Assembly (NCBI GenBank): GCA_015654635.1
Contig: JAATGP010000004.1
Coordinates: forward strand, 124,001-188,000
Length of the DNA stretch: 64,000 nucleotides
Origin: Alphaproteobacteria bacterium
Lineage (GTDB): Bacteria > Pseudomonadota > Alphaproteobacteria > Micropepsales > Micropepsaceae
Direction: 5' to 3'
The position numbers and the translations under genes were made by a program. The notes below the pieces were generated by a model that worked only from the letters and a program-made list of their open reading frames with translations, searched no databases and was not told where the DNA came from. Numbering within the stretch: position 1 is the first letter of the stretch; every line of letters begins with the position of its first letter. This document shows, piece after piece, positions 7,725-16,639 of this stretch.

Positions 7725-7742
7725 ACGAACAAGAAAAAGTGA

Positions 7743-8555
7743 TTACAGCTCGGGCAGCGCTTGTTTCAGGCGGCCGCCGACGCGCACCGGTTCGATGCGG
7801 GTGGCAAGACCGTTGGCGCCGGTTTCGACGAAGACGCCGCAAAGCGTGCCGGGGCCGCTGGCGGGTGCGAAACGGCCGCCATTCATCTTGCGGGTGAAAC
7901 GCTGCACCGGCTCGTATTTCTCCATGCCGATCACCGAATCGTAATCGCAGCAGCCGCCGGCGTCGCTTTGATAGGCGGTGCCGCCTGGAAAGATTTGCGC
8001 ATCGGCGGTGGGGATATGGGTATGGGTGCCGACCACCAGGCTGGCTCTGCCATCGCAGAAATGGGCCATCGCCATTTTCTCCGACGAGGCCTCGGCATGA
8101 ATGTCGATGACGATGGCATCGGCGCCTTCGCCCAAAGGACAGGACCCCAGCTCGGCCTCTGCCGCGGCGAAGGGATCGTCAAGCGCATCCATGAAAACCC
8201 GGCCCATCAGGTTGAGGACCAGAATGCGCTGGCCGGAGCAGGTCTCATAAAGCCCTGCGCCTTTGCCCGGCACGCCGGAGGGATAATTGCGCGGCCTGAG
8301 GATGCGGTCTTCGTCGTCGATATAGGTCAGAATCTCGCGCTGATCGGCCCAGTGATTGCCGGTGGTGATGCAATCGATGCCAGTGGCGAAAAGCTCCGCC
8401 GCGATGGCCCGCGTGAGTCCGAAACCGCCCGCCGCATTCTCGCCGTTGGCAATCACGAAGTCGGTTTTGAGATGGTCGCGCAGGCGGGGTAGTTCGTGGG
8501 AGATGACTTCCCGGCCTGGGCGTCCGATGATATCGCCGATGAACAAAAGTCTCAT
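7743..8555 (-). CDS. YmdB/TIGR00282-family metallophosphoesterase
   Basis: A 270-residue binuclear-metal phosphoesterase. The metal ligands appear as FIGDIIGRPGR (Asp), NGENAAGGFG (Asn-Glu-Asn), GNHWAD (Asn-His), DIHAEASSEK (His) and GTHTHIPTAD (His-x-His). Bacillus YmdB is a 2',3'-cyclic phosphodiesterase involved in switching between motility and biofilm; the alphaproteobacterial role is not established. The gene commonly neighbours fthC in Alphaproteobacteria, as it does here, although a HAD gene on the other strand intervenes. Start ATG 8555 is the first possible one. Confidence 0.88.
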   Translation of the reverse strand: MRLLFIGDIIGRPGREVISHELPRLRDHLKTDFVIANGENAAGGFGLTRAIAAELFATGIDCITTGNHWADQREILTYIDDEDRILRPRNYPSGVPGKGAGLYETCSGQRILVLNLMGRVFMDALDDPFAAAEAELGSCPLGEGADAIVIDIHAEASSEKMAMAHFCDGRASLVVGTHTHIPTADAQIFPGGTAYQSDAGGCCDYDSVIGMEKYEPVQRFTRKMNGGRFAPASGPGTLCGVFVETGANGLATRIEPVRVGGRLKQALPEL

Positions 8556-8742
8556 CTGCGGTTATTAGCACAGACCGAAGCGGGGAAAAGACGGAAAGGG
8601 CTTCCCGCCGCCACATTCTGTGGTGAACCGCCGCAGTGGGACTGCCATCAACATGCCATTCCCACGGGTCAGAGTTTCGCCCTCGGCTTTGCCGAGGCAG
8701 AAAACCTGCTAGAGAAATTATCGATATTGTTCGGGACGGGTC

Positions 8743-9309
8743 ATGCAAGCCATCGTGTTCGACTTTTTCGGAGTGATCTGTTCGGAGATCACACCCTTCG
8801 TGCTGCCCCGCTATATGAGCAAAGAAGAGGCCATCGCCTACAAGGCGGACGTGGTGGAAGAAGCCGATCGCGGCCATATTGACTTGGCCGAAGTGCTGGA
8901 GTTGCTGTCTCAGCGCACTGGTGCCAGCGCGGCGCAGCTACTCGCCGAATTCTGGGCCTGTGTGAAGATCAATCCCGAGATGGTAGCGCTGATCGAAGCC
9001 CTGAAGGGCCGCTATCAGATCGCGCTGCTCTCCAATGCGATGAACCCGTTCCTGCGCCAGATACTGGCCAAGCACCAGCTCGAGCGATTGTTCAATGTGG
9101 TGGTGATTTCGGCGGAGGTGGGCCTGACCAAACCGCATGCGCCCATCTATCAGCGCCTGATTGCCGAACTCGGCGTGCCCGCGGCGGAGTGCTTTTTCAC
9201 GGACGACAATGAGGCCAATGTTGCCGCCGCACAATCCGCGGGTATCGAGGCGGTGTTGTTCACCTCGGTGGAGCGGCTGAAAGCGGACCTCGCCTCACGC
9301 GGGATTTGA
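8743..9309 (+). CDS. HAD superfamily hydrolase, subfamily IA
   Basis: A 188-residue haloacid-dehalogenase-like protein. Motif I is AIVFDFFGVI (the second Asp of DxD is Phe, as in many IA members), motif II is ALLSNA, motif III is the Lys in GLTKPHAPIYQ, and motif IV is CFFTDDNEANV. A small helical cap lies between residues ~15 and 80. Members dephosphorylate sugars or other small phosphoesters. The altered DxD suggests low or changed catalysis, but the substrate is unknown. Its 3' end overlaps the convergent fthC gene by 15 bases. Confidence 0.87.
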   Translation: MQAIVFDFFGVICSEITPFVLPRYMSKEEAIAYKADVVEEADRGHIDLAEVLELLSQRTGASAAQLLAEFWACVKINPEMVALIEALKGRYQIALLSNAMNPFLRQILAKHQLERLFNVVVISAEVGLTKPHAPIYQRLIAELGVPAAECFFTDDNEANVAAAQSAGIEAVLFTSVERLKADLASRGI

Positions 9310-9861
9310 AAAGCGCCGCAACCCCTCTTCGGTGAGAACACCGTCGAGGCGCTGATCGTGGGGGCCATACGGAACCGCAGCAACCTCCTGCCCCGCATAA
9401 GCGATGCCGATGGCGGTGATGGTTTTCTGCGCCCGCAACGATTGCAGCGTGCGGTCGTAATAGCCACCGCCATAGCCGAGGCGATGGCCTGACGCATCGA
9501 AAGCCAAAAGCGGCACCAGCAAGACATCGGGATGCACGCTTGCGGCCGTGGCTTGCGGCTCCATCACGCCATAGGCATGGCGCGCGAGGGCATCTACAGG
9601 CTGCCAGCGATGAAAGCGCAAAGCCTCGCCCTTCGCGGTGATGGCGGGCAGCGCCAGGAGATGGCCCTGCGCCGCCAAGGCCAAAAGCAGAAGCCCTGGG
9701 TCGGCCTCGTCGCGAAAGGCGGCATAGCCGGAGATGACGGCGCCGATGGCAAGCGGCAACACGGCGGCATGGGCCGCCAAGCGCTTAGCAAACCCCGGAT
9801 GCGCGAGCTGGCGGCGACGCTCCTCAGCCTCTTGGCGCAATGCGATTTTGGCCGTCACCAT
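9295..9861 (-). CDS. fthC: 5-formyltetrahydrofolate cyclo-ligase
   Basis: This enzyme converts 5-formyl-THF to 5,10-methenyl-THF with ATP in one-carbon metabolism. The 188-residue product has the family signature LLVPLLAFDASGHRLGYGGGYYDRTL near residue 120-145 and an N-terminal LRQEAEERRRQL helix with the ATP-binding Lys/Arg. In many bacteria this gene lies directly downstream of the 6S RNA gene, as appears to be the case here. I chose ATG 9861; a TTG at 9873 is also in frame but poorly spaced from AAGG. It overlaps the HAD gene tail-to-tail. Confidence 0.9.
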   Translation of the reverse strand: MVTAKIALRQEAEERRRQLAHPGFAKRLAAHAAVLPLAIGAVISGYAAFRDEADPGLLLLALAAQGHLLALPAITAKGEALRFHRWQPVDALARHAYGVMEPQATAASVHPDVLLVPLLAFDASGHRLGYGGGYYDRTLQSLRAQKTITAIGIAYAGQEVAAVPYGPHDQRLDGVLTEEGLRRFSNPA

Positions 9862-10002
9862 TCCCGATTCCAAACCTTGTGGTCAGTTTCCGCGCACATA
9901 CCCCCACCGGCAAGGATGTTGCCACCGGCATCGCAACATGAGAGGCACAGCCGCAGGTGGCCTGCGACGCTATGACAAGACCTGCCGAAGAAAGGGGAGA
10001 AA

Positions 10003-10167
10003 GTGGACAGGACCGCCAACGCCGTTGGCATCGGATCCTCACGGGCCTGCAGTGCAGGTGGGCGCCATATATCCAAGGCCACGGCCCTGGTCAGGGACAG
10101 CTCCCGGTGAGTTACATTAAGGCCCCTAGGCATCGCTTTCCTGACGCACGAGGCAGTACCTGTCCAA
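10003..10167 (-). ncRNA. ssrS: probable 6S RNA
   Basis: The transcript predicted from 10167 down to about 10003 folds into a long rod. The closing stem pairs TGGACAGG (10166-10159) with CCTGTCCA (10011-10004) and, after one bulged base, ACTGCC with GGCGGT, giving 14 pairs. A second stem pairs CTCA-c-CGGG with CCCG-TGAG further in, leaving a large internal bubble as 6S RNA needs to mimic an open promoter. Length (about 165) and position between zapA and fthC are as expected. A promoter ends exactly where the closing stem begins. I could not align it to a covariance model, so identity is inferred from structure and neighbours. Confidence 0.75.
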
Positions 10168-10172
10168 GAACC

Positions 10173-10201
10173 AATGTAGGGACGACAGCAGCCAGCAGCA
10201 A
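10173..10201 (-). promoter_or_regulatory. promoter of the 6S-like RNA
   Basis: Read on the minus strand, TTGCTG (10201-10196), 17 bases, then TACATT (10178-10173). Initiation 6-7 bases later falls at the first base of the predicted closing stem, which supports both the promoter and the RNA end. Confidence 0.6.
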
Positions 10202-10215
10202 GGGCGGGAAAATTT

Positions 10216-10650
10216 ATGTTGTTGTGTGGGGCAAACCGCAGTCCGAGAGGACCTTTGCCAGCAGATGGCGAAACAGCAGTTGATCGCCATGCCAAACTTT
10301 CAAAAGGGGGCTCAACCGTTGGGAAGCGATCAAAATACAATGTGGTGATTTCTGAGGTTGCAATCACCCAGCTTGACGCGCTGTATTTCTGCATCGCCGA
10401 AAATGGCGGGGAAAAGACGGCGGAAGCGTTTGTTGGAGGTATCCAGCAGTTCTGTCTGAAACTGGCCGACTTCCCCCACCGGGGCTCGCACCGCGATCTT
10501 ACGTCCGTCCCCGGCTTGCGCACCGTCGGCTACAAGCGCCGCGCAACCATTGCCTTCACGGTCGATGATGACAGGGCGTCCGTGACGATTCTTGGCGTGT
10601 TTTACGGAGGCCAAGATTTCGAGCGTTATCTCGAAACCGGTGATGACTAG
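10216..10650 (+). CDS. parE: RelE/ParE-family toxin, start uncertain
   Basis: The conserved part begins near residue 36 (KYNVVISEVAITQLDALYFC) and continues with FCLKLADFPHRGSHRD, PGLRTVGYKRRATIAFTV and VTILGVFYGGQDFERYL. This is the full ParE fold; such toxins poison gyrase or cleave mRNA. The ~35 residues before it are not ParE-like. The only in-frame ATG (10216) lacks a clear ribosome site, and the next start in frame (GTG 10342) would cut the first strand. The gene points toward its presumed antitoxin instead of following it, so it may be poorly expressed or decayed at its 5' end. Confidence 0.7.
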   Translation: MLLCGANRSPRGPLPADGETAVDRHAKLSKGGSTVGKRSKYNVVISEVAITQLDALYFCIAENGGEKTAEAFVGGIQQFCLKLADFPHRGSHRDLTSVPGLRTVGYKRRATIAFTVDDDRASVTILGVFYGGQDFERYLETGDD

Positions 10651-10654
10651 CCTG

Positions 10655-10933
10655 TTATGGCTTCTTGGTGCGGGCGCGATAAGAGGCACGTACCTGAGCC
10701 ATAATCTGATCGGCCGGAATAGCTTTGCCCGGGTCGGCCATATGCTCTTGATAGCTTCTAACTACCTCTGTTTGCAGCCAATTTTCCAAAGCTGCATCAC
10801 GGGCTTGCAGAGTTCTGAGACCGTCGCGGATCACTTCGCTGTCCGAGGCGTATTCACCGGATGCGACCTTGGCCTTTACCATCGCCGCCATCTCTGGGGG
10901 CAAAGTCACAGTGAGGGGTGTGGAATTTCGCAT
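10655..10933 (-). CDS. parD: ParD-type ribbon-helix-helix antitoxin
   Basis: The 92-residue protein has an N-terminal ribbon-helix-helix: STPLTVTLPPEMAAMVKAKV, then SGEYASDSEVIRDGLRTLQARD, the ParD/CopG signature for DNA binding and dimerisation. The C-terminal tail would bind the toxin. Two near-identical palindromes directly upstream (10973-11008) look like its own operators. Only 4 bases separate its stop from that of the convergent ParE gene; normally parD precedes parE on the same strand. It is a good match to the family in length and motif. Confidence 0.87.
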   Translation of the reverse strand: MRNSTPLTVTLPPEMAAMVKAKVASGEYASDSEVIRDGLRTLQARDAALENWLQTEVVRSYQEHMADPGKAIPADQIMAQVRASYRARTKKP

Positions 10934-10972
10934 TTTGGCTCTCCCGCTGGAGAGAGACGATAACGAGGATGT

Positions 10973-11008
10973 ATGACAGTGTCATTTAAAATCGCATGAC
11001 AAAGTCAT
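10973..11008. promoter_or_regulatory. paired operator palindromes upstream of parD
   Basis: ATGACAGTGTCAT (10973-10985) and ATGACAAAGTCAT (10996-11008) are both palindromes with centres 23 bases apart. Including flanks, each reads GTATGAC-n-GTCAT on opposite strands. This is the arrangement expected for cooperative RHH autorepressor binding. Confidence 0.6.
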
Positions 11009-11047
11009 ACACTTACGGACGCCATTTGCCCGTGGTTCGCAGCGGTT

Positions 11048-11407
11048 TCACGCCGCTTTCAGCTTGGCGGCGATGTCTTCGATGCGGCGGACGGCGTTTT
11101 CGAGGGCGTCGGCAGCCATGCTTTCGGATTTTTCGACCTGTCCGGAAAGCTTCTGGCGGCTATCTTTTTCCGCGGCAAGCTCGGCGCGCGCGGTTTCAAG
11201 CTGCGCCGTTACCGCATGGACTTCATCGGCCAAGAGCAGCGCCGCCATCAGAATGAGGCGTTGCTCCCCGACCTGGCCCACCGCCCCCAAAAGCTCGCGC
11301 ACCTTGGCATCGACATCGGCGCCGAGAGCTTTGAGATGCTCTTCCTCGTCGTCATCACAGGCGATTGTGTAAGCGCGGCTATTAATCATAACATTGACGA
11401 GAGGCAT
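11048..11407 (-). CDS. zapA: cell division protein ZapA
   Basis: ZapA binds FtsZ and stabilises the Z-ring. The 119-residue product has the N-terminal globular head (VNVMINSRAYTIACDDDEEEHLKALGADVDAKV), the helix with VGEQRLILMAALLLADEV, and then a long coiled coil (residues ~60-118) ending in AVRRIEDIAAKLKAA. Length and layout match alphaproteobacterial ZapA. It lies in the usual place, downstream of a DUF4164 gene and divergent from tkt; the 6S RNA normally just after it is here separated by a toxin-antitoxin insertion. Confidence 0.92.
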   Translation of the reverse strand: MPLVNVMINSRAYTIACDDDEEEHLKALGADVDAKVRELLGAVGQVGEQRLILMAALLLADEVHAVTAQLETARAELAAEKDSRQKLSGQVEKSESMAADALENAVRRIEDIAAKLKAA

Positions 11408-11498
11408 CCTGCGACTCCACTAATTTCCGCTATTTTGCTGATTGCCACCGGTGGACAACGATCCAAAACCGACGTGTTTTGCCACCATGCGGCTCTCG

Positions 11499-11762
11499 TT
11501 ACCGTCCCAGGGCGGCACGGATTTCTGCGATGGCGCCGTCAAGACGGTCTTCCACCTCTTCCGTAAGGCCCGATAGCGAGCGTGCTTCTTCCTCCAACGA
11601 GGCCATGCGTCCCAGCAAGGTCTCGCGCTCGCTATCCAGCTGCGCAATTTTCGATTCCGCGGCGACGGCCGTCTGGCGCGCCGTTGTCAGCGGCAAAACA
11701 GCTTTTTCCAGTGCATCCAGAGCCTTGGCGAGCCGATCTGCGGCCAATTCCAATCTGCTCAT
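11499..11762 (-). CDS. DUF4164 coiled-coil protein
   Basis: An 87-residue, almost wholly coiled-coil protein (heptads of Leu/Ala through LELAADRLAKALDALEKAV and ERETLLGRMASLEEEARSL). DUF4164 genes sit between tkt and zapA in many Alphaproteobacteria, hinting at a division-related role that is not proven. The ATG at 11762 has GAGGA 8 bases upstream; an extension to 11780 is possible but less likely. It is probably transcribed with zapA, 91 bases away. Confidence 0.75.
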   Translation of the reverse strand: MSRLELAADRLAKALDALEKAVLPLTTARQTAVAAESKIAQLDSERETLLGRMASLEEEARSLSGLTEEVEDRLDGAIAEIRAALGR

Positions 11763-12067
11763 GGCGGTTCCTCTTCTCAAGCACGTAAGCCCTTAGCGCC
11801 GACCATAGGCATGGCCCCGAATAACGGTCAACCGAAGGCGACGATGTTCCTGTGGGGAGAGCTTGACGGCTTCGCCAAAGGCCCGTTTAAGCGAGGCGCG
11901 AAATTGGGTAGTGATGACCGGGCGCCGCCTGCGGCGACATGGTGACACCGCGTTTGGGACCGGCGGCGGGCTTGACGCGTTTCACCACGGGTTTCACAAA
12001 GCTCGTCATAAAAGGTAACGCTACCAAAACCGATAAGACCCAATCCCACCAGAGAAGGTATTTTCCG
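11763..12067. other. divergent spacer between the DUF4164 gene and tkt
   Basis: This 305-base spacer holds the candidate LacI-type operator (12014-12025) and must contain the promoters for both directions. No coding sequence or stable terminator is apparent. Confidence 0.5.
12014..12025. promoter_or_regulatory. LacI-family-type operator upstream of tkt
   Basis: GGTAACGCTACC has perfect GGTA/TACC arms around a central CG, the hallmark of LacI-family operators. It lies 42 bases before the tkt start. In Alphaproteobacteria central carbon genes are controlled by LacI-type regulators such as CceR with a similar core; assignment here is inferred. Confidence 0.45.
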
Positions 12068-14074
12068 ATGAGCAGCAACAATGCCCCCTCGGGCAGCATT
12101 CAGAACCACACGCGCACATTGGCGAACGCCATCCGCGTCCTGGCGATGGACGGCGTGCAAGCCGCCAATTCCGGCCATCCGGGCGCGCCGATGGGAATGG
12201 CCGATATCGCCACCGTCTTGTTCTCGAAATTCCTCAAATTCGATGCCGCCCATCCGGAATGGCCGGATCGCGACCGCTTCGTGCTGTCGAATGGCCACGG
12301 CTCGATGCTGCTTTATTCGCTGCTCTATCTGAACGGCTATCCCAAGATCACGCTCGACAATCTGAAACACTTCCGCAAGCTCGAGAGCCCCTGCGCCGGT
12401 CACCCGGAATACGGCATGCTCCCGGGCATCGAGACCACCACCGGCCCGCTCGGCCAGGGTATCGGCAATGCCGTGGGTTTTGCGCTGGCCGAACGTATTC
12501 TGAATGCCCGCTTTGGCGATGATCTGGTCGATCACAAGACCTATGTCTTCTGCGGTGATGGCTGCCTGATGGAAGGCATCAGTCACGAAGCGATTTCTCT
12601 CGCCGGACATTTGAAGCTGAACAAGCTCATCTTGTTGTACGACGACAACCACATCTCCATCGATGGGCCGACGTCGATGTCGGAATCCACCGATCAGATC
12701 AAACGCTTCGACGCCGCCGGCTGGGCGACCCGCCGCATCGACGGCCACAATGCCGATGAGATCAGTGCGGCGTTGGAATGGGCGCAGAACAGCGACAAGC
12801 CGGTGTTGATCGCCTGCCGCACCATTATCGGTTTCGGTTCGCCCAAGAAGCAGGGCACCAACAAGGCCCATGGCGAAGCGCTTGGCGCCGACGAAATCAT
12901 CGCCACCAAAAACGCGCTGGGCTGGCCTTCGCAGGAGCCCTTCTTCGTTCCCGACGAGATCCTTGCCGAATGGCGCAAGAACGGCACGCGGAATGTCGCT
13001 GTCCGTGAAGCTTGGGAAGCGCGCAAGAATGCCGCGCCCAAGAAAGCGGAATTTGAAACCCTGCTCAAGGGCGACGCCCCCGCGGCGCTGTTCGCGGCGC
13101 TCAATGAGGTGAAGAAAAAAGCCAGCGCGGAAAAGCCCGCCGTGGCCACGCGCAAGGCTTCGGAAATGGCGCTGGAAGCGATCAATACCACCTGGACGGC
13201 CACCATCGGCGGTTCGGCGGATTTGACGCCTTCCAACAACACCAAAACCAAAGATCTGACCGACATCACGCCCGAGGATTTCTCCGGCCGCTATGTCCGC
13301 TATGGCATTCGCGAACACGGCATGGCGGCGGCCATGAACGGCTTGGCGCTGCATGGCGGCGTGGTGCCCTACGGCGGTACGTTCCTGGTCTTCTCCGACT
13401 ATTGCCGCCCTTCGATCCGTCTTGCGGCGTTGATGGGCATTCGCGTCGTTTTCGTGATGACCCATGATTCCATCGGCGTCGGCGAAGATGGCCCTACCCA
13501 TCAGCCGGTGGAGCAAGTGGCAGCCTTACGCGCCATTCCGGGGCTCAAGGTTTTCCGCCCCGGCGATGTGGTCGAGACGGCCGAATGCTGGGCCGAAGCC
13601 CTTGCCGACAAGGTTCATCCCAGCCTGATGGTGTTGTCGCGCCAGAACATGGCGACCTTCCGCACCAGCCATACGGACGAAAACATGTCTGCAAAGGGCG
13701 GATATGTCGCTGCTGAAGCCGAGGGTGCTAAAGTGACGCTGATCGCCACCGGCTCGGAAGTGGAAATGGCTTTCAAGGCCCGTGACCTTCTCGCCGCCGA
13801 GAATATTACGGCTCGCGTGGTCTCTCTGCCCTGTTGGGCGCTGTTTGAGCAACAAAGCGAAACATACCGTGAGACCGTTTTGGGTCCAAACACCGTCAAA
13901 GTGGCAATTGAGGCGGGAATACGGTTGGGATGGGACCGTTACATCGGCCCCAATGGCGCTTTCGTAGGCATGTCGAGCTTTGGCGCCTCGGGCCCGGCCA
14001 AGGAAGTGTACAAACATTTCGCCATAACCGCCGAGCACGCGGTAGAGGCGGCAAAAAGTGCATTGAAAGCGTGA
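12068..14074 (+). CDS. tkt: transketolase
   Basis: Thiamine-diphosphate enzyme moving two-carbon units between sugar phosphates in the pentose-phosphate pathway. The 668-residue product has the N-terminal signature [20 protein letters not shown], the ThDP motif [19 protein letters not shown]...DDNHISIDG, the central [21 protein letters not shown] and [18 protein letters not shown], and a C-terminal regulatory domain. The start is ATG 12068, with AGAAGG 8-9 bases upstream; an in-frame extension back to 11939 covers the operator and is rejected. It is followed at 52 bases by gap, with no terminator between, so the two probably share a transcript. Confidence 0.97.
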   Translation: MSSNNAPSGSIQNHTRTLANAIRVLAMDGVQAANSGHPGAPMGMADIATVLFSKFLKFDAAHPEWPDRDRFVLSNGHGSMLLYSLLYLNGYPKITLDNLKHFRKLESPCAGHPEYGMLPGIETTTGPLGQGIGNAVGFALAERILNARFGDDLVDHKTYVFCGDGCLMEGISHEAISLAGHLKLNKLILLYDDNHISIDGPTSMSESTDQIKRFDAAGWATRRIDGHNADEISAALEWAQNSDKPVLIACRTIIGFGSPKKQGTNKAHGEALGADEIIATKNALGWPSQEPFFVPDEILAEWRKNGTRNVAVREAWEARKNAAPKKAEFETLLKGDAPAALFAALNEVKKKASAEKPAVATRKASEMALEAINTTWTATIGGSADLTPSNNTKTKDLTDITPEDFSGRYVRYGIREHGMAAAMNGLALHGGVVPYGGTFLVFSDYCRPSIRLAALMGIRVVFVMTHDSIGVGEDGPTHQPVEQVAALRAIPGLKVFRPGDVVETAECWAEALADKVHPSLMVLSRQNMATFRTSHTDENMSAKGGYVAAEAEGAKVTLIATGSEVEMAFKARDLLAAENITARVVSLPCWALFEQQSETYRETVLGPNTVKVAIEAGIRLGWDRYIGPNGAFVGMSSFGASGPAKEVYKHFAITAEHAVEAAKSALKA

Positions 14075-14126
14075 TGTTTGGAGCTTAAGTCAGCGCTGTC
14101 AATAAAGCGATTTTAGGAGGTTACAT

Positions 14127-15134
14127 ATGGCCATTCGTGTTGCTATCAACGGCTTCGGCCGCATCGGTCGGTTGGTGTTGCGTTCGATCATTGAAACGGG
14201 ACGCCGTGACATCGAAGTCGTTTCGATCAACGATCTCGGCCCCGTCGCTACCAATGCTCATCTGCTCAAGTACGACTCTGTCCACGGCCGCCTCAATGCG
14301 TCCGTTTCGGTTGACGGCGATACGATGATCGTCGCCGGTCACAAGATCAAAGTGACCGCCATCAAGGACCCCTCGACCCTTCCCCACAAGGAACTCGGCG
14401 TCGATATCGCGTTCGAGTGCACGGGTCTGTTTACCGCCCGTGAAAAGGCAGCCGCGCATCTGACCGCCGGCGCCAAGCGCGTCCTGATTTCCGCTCCCGG
14501 CGACGGCGCCGATCTGACGGTGGTCTATGGCGTCAACCACGACAAGCTGACGGCCGATCACCTGATCGTTTCGAATGCGTCCTGCACGACCAATGGTCTT
14601 GCCCCCCTCGCTCAAGTGCTGAACGACAATTTCGGCATCGAGAAGGGCATCATGACCACGATCCATTCCTATACCGGCGACCAGCCGACCCTCGACACGC
14701 TGCATAAGGACCTCTATCGCGGTCGCGCTGCTGCTCTGTCGATGATCCCGACCTCCACCGGCGCCGCCAAGGCCGTCGGCCTGGTGCTGCCGGAATTGAA
14801 GGGCAAGCTGGACGGCATCTCGGTGCGCGTGCCGACCCCGAACGTCAGCCTGGTGGATCTCAAGGTCGTGCTCAAGAAGACCGTCACCATCGATGAGATC
14901 AATGCCAAGATGAAGGAAGCCTCGGAAGGCTATCTGAAGGGCATCCTGTCTTATGTGGACGAGCCGCTGGTTTCGAGCGACTTCAACCACGTGGCCTTCT
15001 CGTCGTCCTTCATGGCGCCGCAGACCAAGGTGATCGAAGGCAACCTCGCCGCCGTCTACAGCTGGTACGACAACGAGTGGGGCTTCTCCAATCGCATGGT
15101 CGACACCGCCCTCGCGCTCGCGAAGTTCATCTGA
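14127..15134 (+). CDS. gap: type I glyceraldehyde-3-phosphate dehydrogenase
   Basis: Glycolytic/gluconeogenic enzyme, 335 residues. The NAD-binding start is [16 protein letters not shown]. The catalytic Cys153 lies in SNASCTTN, and His180 in [10 protein letters not shown]; the C-terminus [15 protein letters not shown] is diagnostic. A strong ribosome site (AGGAGG) precedes the ATG. Codon use looks highly biased (for example AAG, CTG and ATC), as in strongly expressed genes. Two hairpins follow the stop, the second with a run of T, so the tkt-gap transcript probably ends before pgk. A palindromic core CAGCGCTG (14091-14098) stands in the tkt-gap spacer. Confidence 0.97.
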   Translation: MAIRVAINGFGRIGRLVLRSIIETGRRDIEVVSINDLGPVATNAHLLKYDSVHGRLNASVSVDGDTMIVAGHKIKVTAIKDPSTLPHKELGVDIAFECTGLFTAREKAAAHLTAGAKRVLISAPGDGADLTVVYGVNHDKLTADHLIVSNASCTTNGLAPLAQVLNDNFGIEKGIMTTIHSYTGDQPTLDTLHKDLYRGRAAALSMIPTSTGAAKAVGLVLPELKGKLDGISVRVPTPNVSLVDLKVVLKKTVTIDEINAKMKEASEGYLKGILSYVDEPLVSSDFNHVAFSSSFMAPQTKVIEGNLAAVYSWYDNEWGFSNRMVDTALALAKFI

Positions 15135-15145
15135 ATTTAAAAAGA

Positions 15146-15163
15146 GGGGCGCTCCGGCGCCCC
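15146..15163 (+). terminator. first hairpin after gap
   Basis: GGGGCGC (15146-15152) pairs with GCGCCCC (15157-15163) around TCCG, followed by TTGCCTTTTC. A compact hairpin 11 bases after the gap stop. Confidence 0.6.
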
Positions 15164-15175
15164 TTGCCTTTTCAG

Positions 15176-15212
15176 AGCGCGCGAGGCCTTTCGGTTTTGC
15201 GCGCTTTTTTTT
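15176..15212 (+). terminator. second hairpin after gap, with T-run
   Basis: AGCGCGC (15176-15182) pairs with GCGCGCT (15199-15205) around a 16-base loop and is followed directly by seven more T. This looks like the main intrinsic terminator of the tkt-gap unit. Confidence 0.75.
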
Positions 15213-15237
15213 AAGTCCCGCCTGCGCCAATTTTGAT

Positions 15238-15286
15238 TGTCGCGCAACGGTGCGGAAAACCGCGTTACACTTTTCCTGGTTGCGCT
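15238..15286. repeat. palindromic repeat family B, copy 1 (upstream of pgk)
   Basis: The unit begins TGTCGCGCAAC and ends GGTTGCGC, giving GCGCAAC/GTTGCGC outer arms, with GGAAAACCGC and CTTTTCC inside. The same unit occurs at 20937-20985 upstream of efp. It lies 40 bases before the pgk start, in the region where its promoter is expected. Confidence 0.75.
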
Positions 15287-15325
15287 TTGCCGCGCGCCAT
15301 CACGATCCGAAATGAGGACTCTCCC

Positions 15326-16525
15326 ATGGCCACCACTTTCCATACCATCGACGATCTTGCCGTCGCCGGTAAGCGCGTGCTCGTGCGCGCCGATTTCAAC
15401 GTGCCGATGAAAGATGGCGTCGTCACCTCGACGACCCGCATCGAGCGCCAGGCCCCCACCATCACCGACCTCATCGCCAAGGGCGCCAAGGTCATCATCT
15501 GCTCGCATTTCGACCGCCCCAAGGGCAAAGTCGTGCCCTCGATGTCACTCAAGCCGGTTGCCGCAGCGCTGTCCAAGATCATCGGCAAGCCGGTGGCCTT
15601 CGCCGACGATTGTGTCGGTCCGGTAGCCGAAGCCGCCGTTGCCACGCTGAAGGATGGCGACATCCTCTTGCTCGAAAACACCCGCTTTCATGCCGGCGAG
15701 GAAAAGAACGATCCCGAGCTGTCCAAGCAGCTCGCGGCACTGGCCGATTTCTATGTCAACGATGCTTTCTCCAGCGCTCACCGTGCCCATTCGTCCACCG
15801 AAGGCGTGGCCCATCTGTTGCCGAACGCGGCTGGCCGTTCCATGCAAGCCGAGCTGACGGCGCTGTCGAAGGCTTTGGAAACGCCGGTGCGCCCGGTGAT
15901 GGCCGTGGTTGGCGGCGCCAAGATCTCGTCCAAGATCGGCGTGTTGGAAAACCTTCTGAAGCGCGTTGACATCCTGGTCATCGGCGGCGCTATGGCCAAC
16001 ACCTTCCTCGCCGCGCAAGGCACGAAGGTCGGCAAGTCGCTGATCGAAGCCGACCAATTCCCCACCGCGCTGAAAGTGCTCGAAGCCGCGAAAGCCGCGG
16101 GCAAGACGCTCCTGCTGCCGGTCGATGGCGCCTTGGCCAAAGAATTCAAGGCCGGTGCTGATAGCCGGATCGCCTCGGTCGGTGACATCCATGACGACGA
16201 AATGATGCTCGATGTGGGCCCGGCCTCGGTCGAAGAGTTCAAGACGGCACTCGCCACCACCAAGACGGTCGTCTGGAACGGCCCGTTTGGCGCTTTCGAA
16301 ATCCAGCCCTTCGACAAGGGCACGGTTGGCGCGGCCAAAGCCGTGGCCGCAGCCACCCAAGCTGGGCATTTGCTCTCGGTTGCGGGCGGCGGCGATACCG
16401 TTTCGGCGCTCAACACCGCAGGCGTAGCGGACGAGTTCTCTTATGTTTCGACCGCAGGCGGCGCCTTCCTGGAATGGCTGGAAGGCCTGGAACTGCCCGG
16501 CGTCGTGGCGCTGGCGGTGAAGTAA
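15326..16525 (+). CDS. pgk: phosphoglycerate kinase
   Basis: Transfers phosphate between 1,3-bisphosphoglycerate and ADP. The 399-residue product has the N-terminal substrate motif [14 protein letters not shown], the SHFDRPKG loop, [16 protein letters not shown], and the C-terminal nucleotide-binding [13 protein letters not shown] and [16 protein letters not shown]. The ATG at 15326 is preceded by AGGA. It has its own spacer with a repeat upstream and a strong terminator downstream, so it is likely a separate transcription unit within the glycolytic block. Confidence 0.97.
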   Translation: MATTFHTIDDLAVAGKRVLVRADFNVPMKDGVVTSTTRIERQAPTITDLIAKGAKVIICSHFDRPKGKVVPSMSLKPVAAALSKIIGKPVAFADDCVGPVAEAAVATLKDGDILLLENTRFHAGEEKNDPELSKQLAALADFYVNDAFSSAHRAHSSTEGVAHLLPNAAGRSMQAELTALSKALETPVRPVMAVVGGAKISSKIGVLENLLKRVDILVIGGAMANTFLAAQGTKVGKSLIEADQFPTALKVLEAAKAAGKTLLLPVDGALAKEFKAGADSRIASVGDIHDDEMMLDVGPASVEEFKTALATTKTVVWNGPFGAFEIQPFDKGTVGAAKAVAAATQAGHLLSVAGGGDTVSALNTAGVADEFSYVSTAGGAFLEWLEGLELPGVVALAVK

Positions 16526-16591
16526 TTGGGGGCCGTAAAATAAGCTTCACCCAATTGCCCATCGCACGCGGCGGGCGAGACGCTTAAGATG

Positions 16592-16628
16592 TGCCCCCAT
16601 TCCAACCGGAGTGGGGGCATTTTCTTTT
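16592..16628 (+). terminator. intrinsic terminator of pgk, abutting the class I aldolase ribosome site
   Basis: A 12-pair stem (16592-16603 with 16608-16619, TGCCCCCATTCC) has an AACC loop, then TTTTCTTTT. The T-run ends where the GAGG ribosome site of the next gene begins (start codon at 16640). Confidence 0.8.
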
Positions 16629-16639
16629 GAGGTGCAGTG

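Noticed and set aside
8581..8742. Possible short coding frame before the HAD gene
   Set aside because: Only a shadow of the divergent spacer; no start with ribosome site.
9734..10120. Small frames across the 6S-like RNA region
   Set aside because: The RNA structure and promoter explain this sequence better; the frames have no ribosome sites or homology.
11828..13516. Long minus-strand frame opposite tkt
   Set aside because: Mirror frame of transketolase codons; no recognisable domain and no ribosome site.
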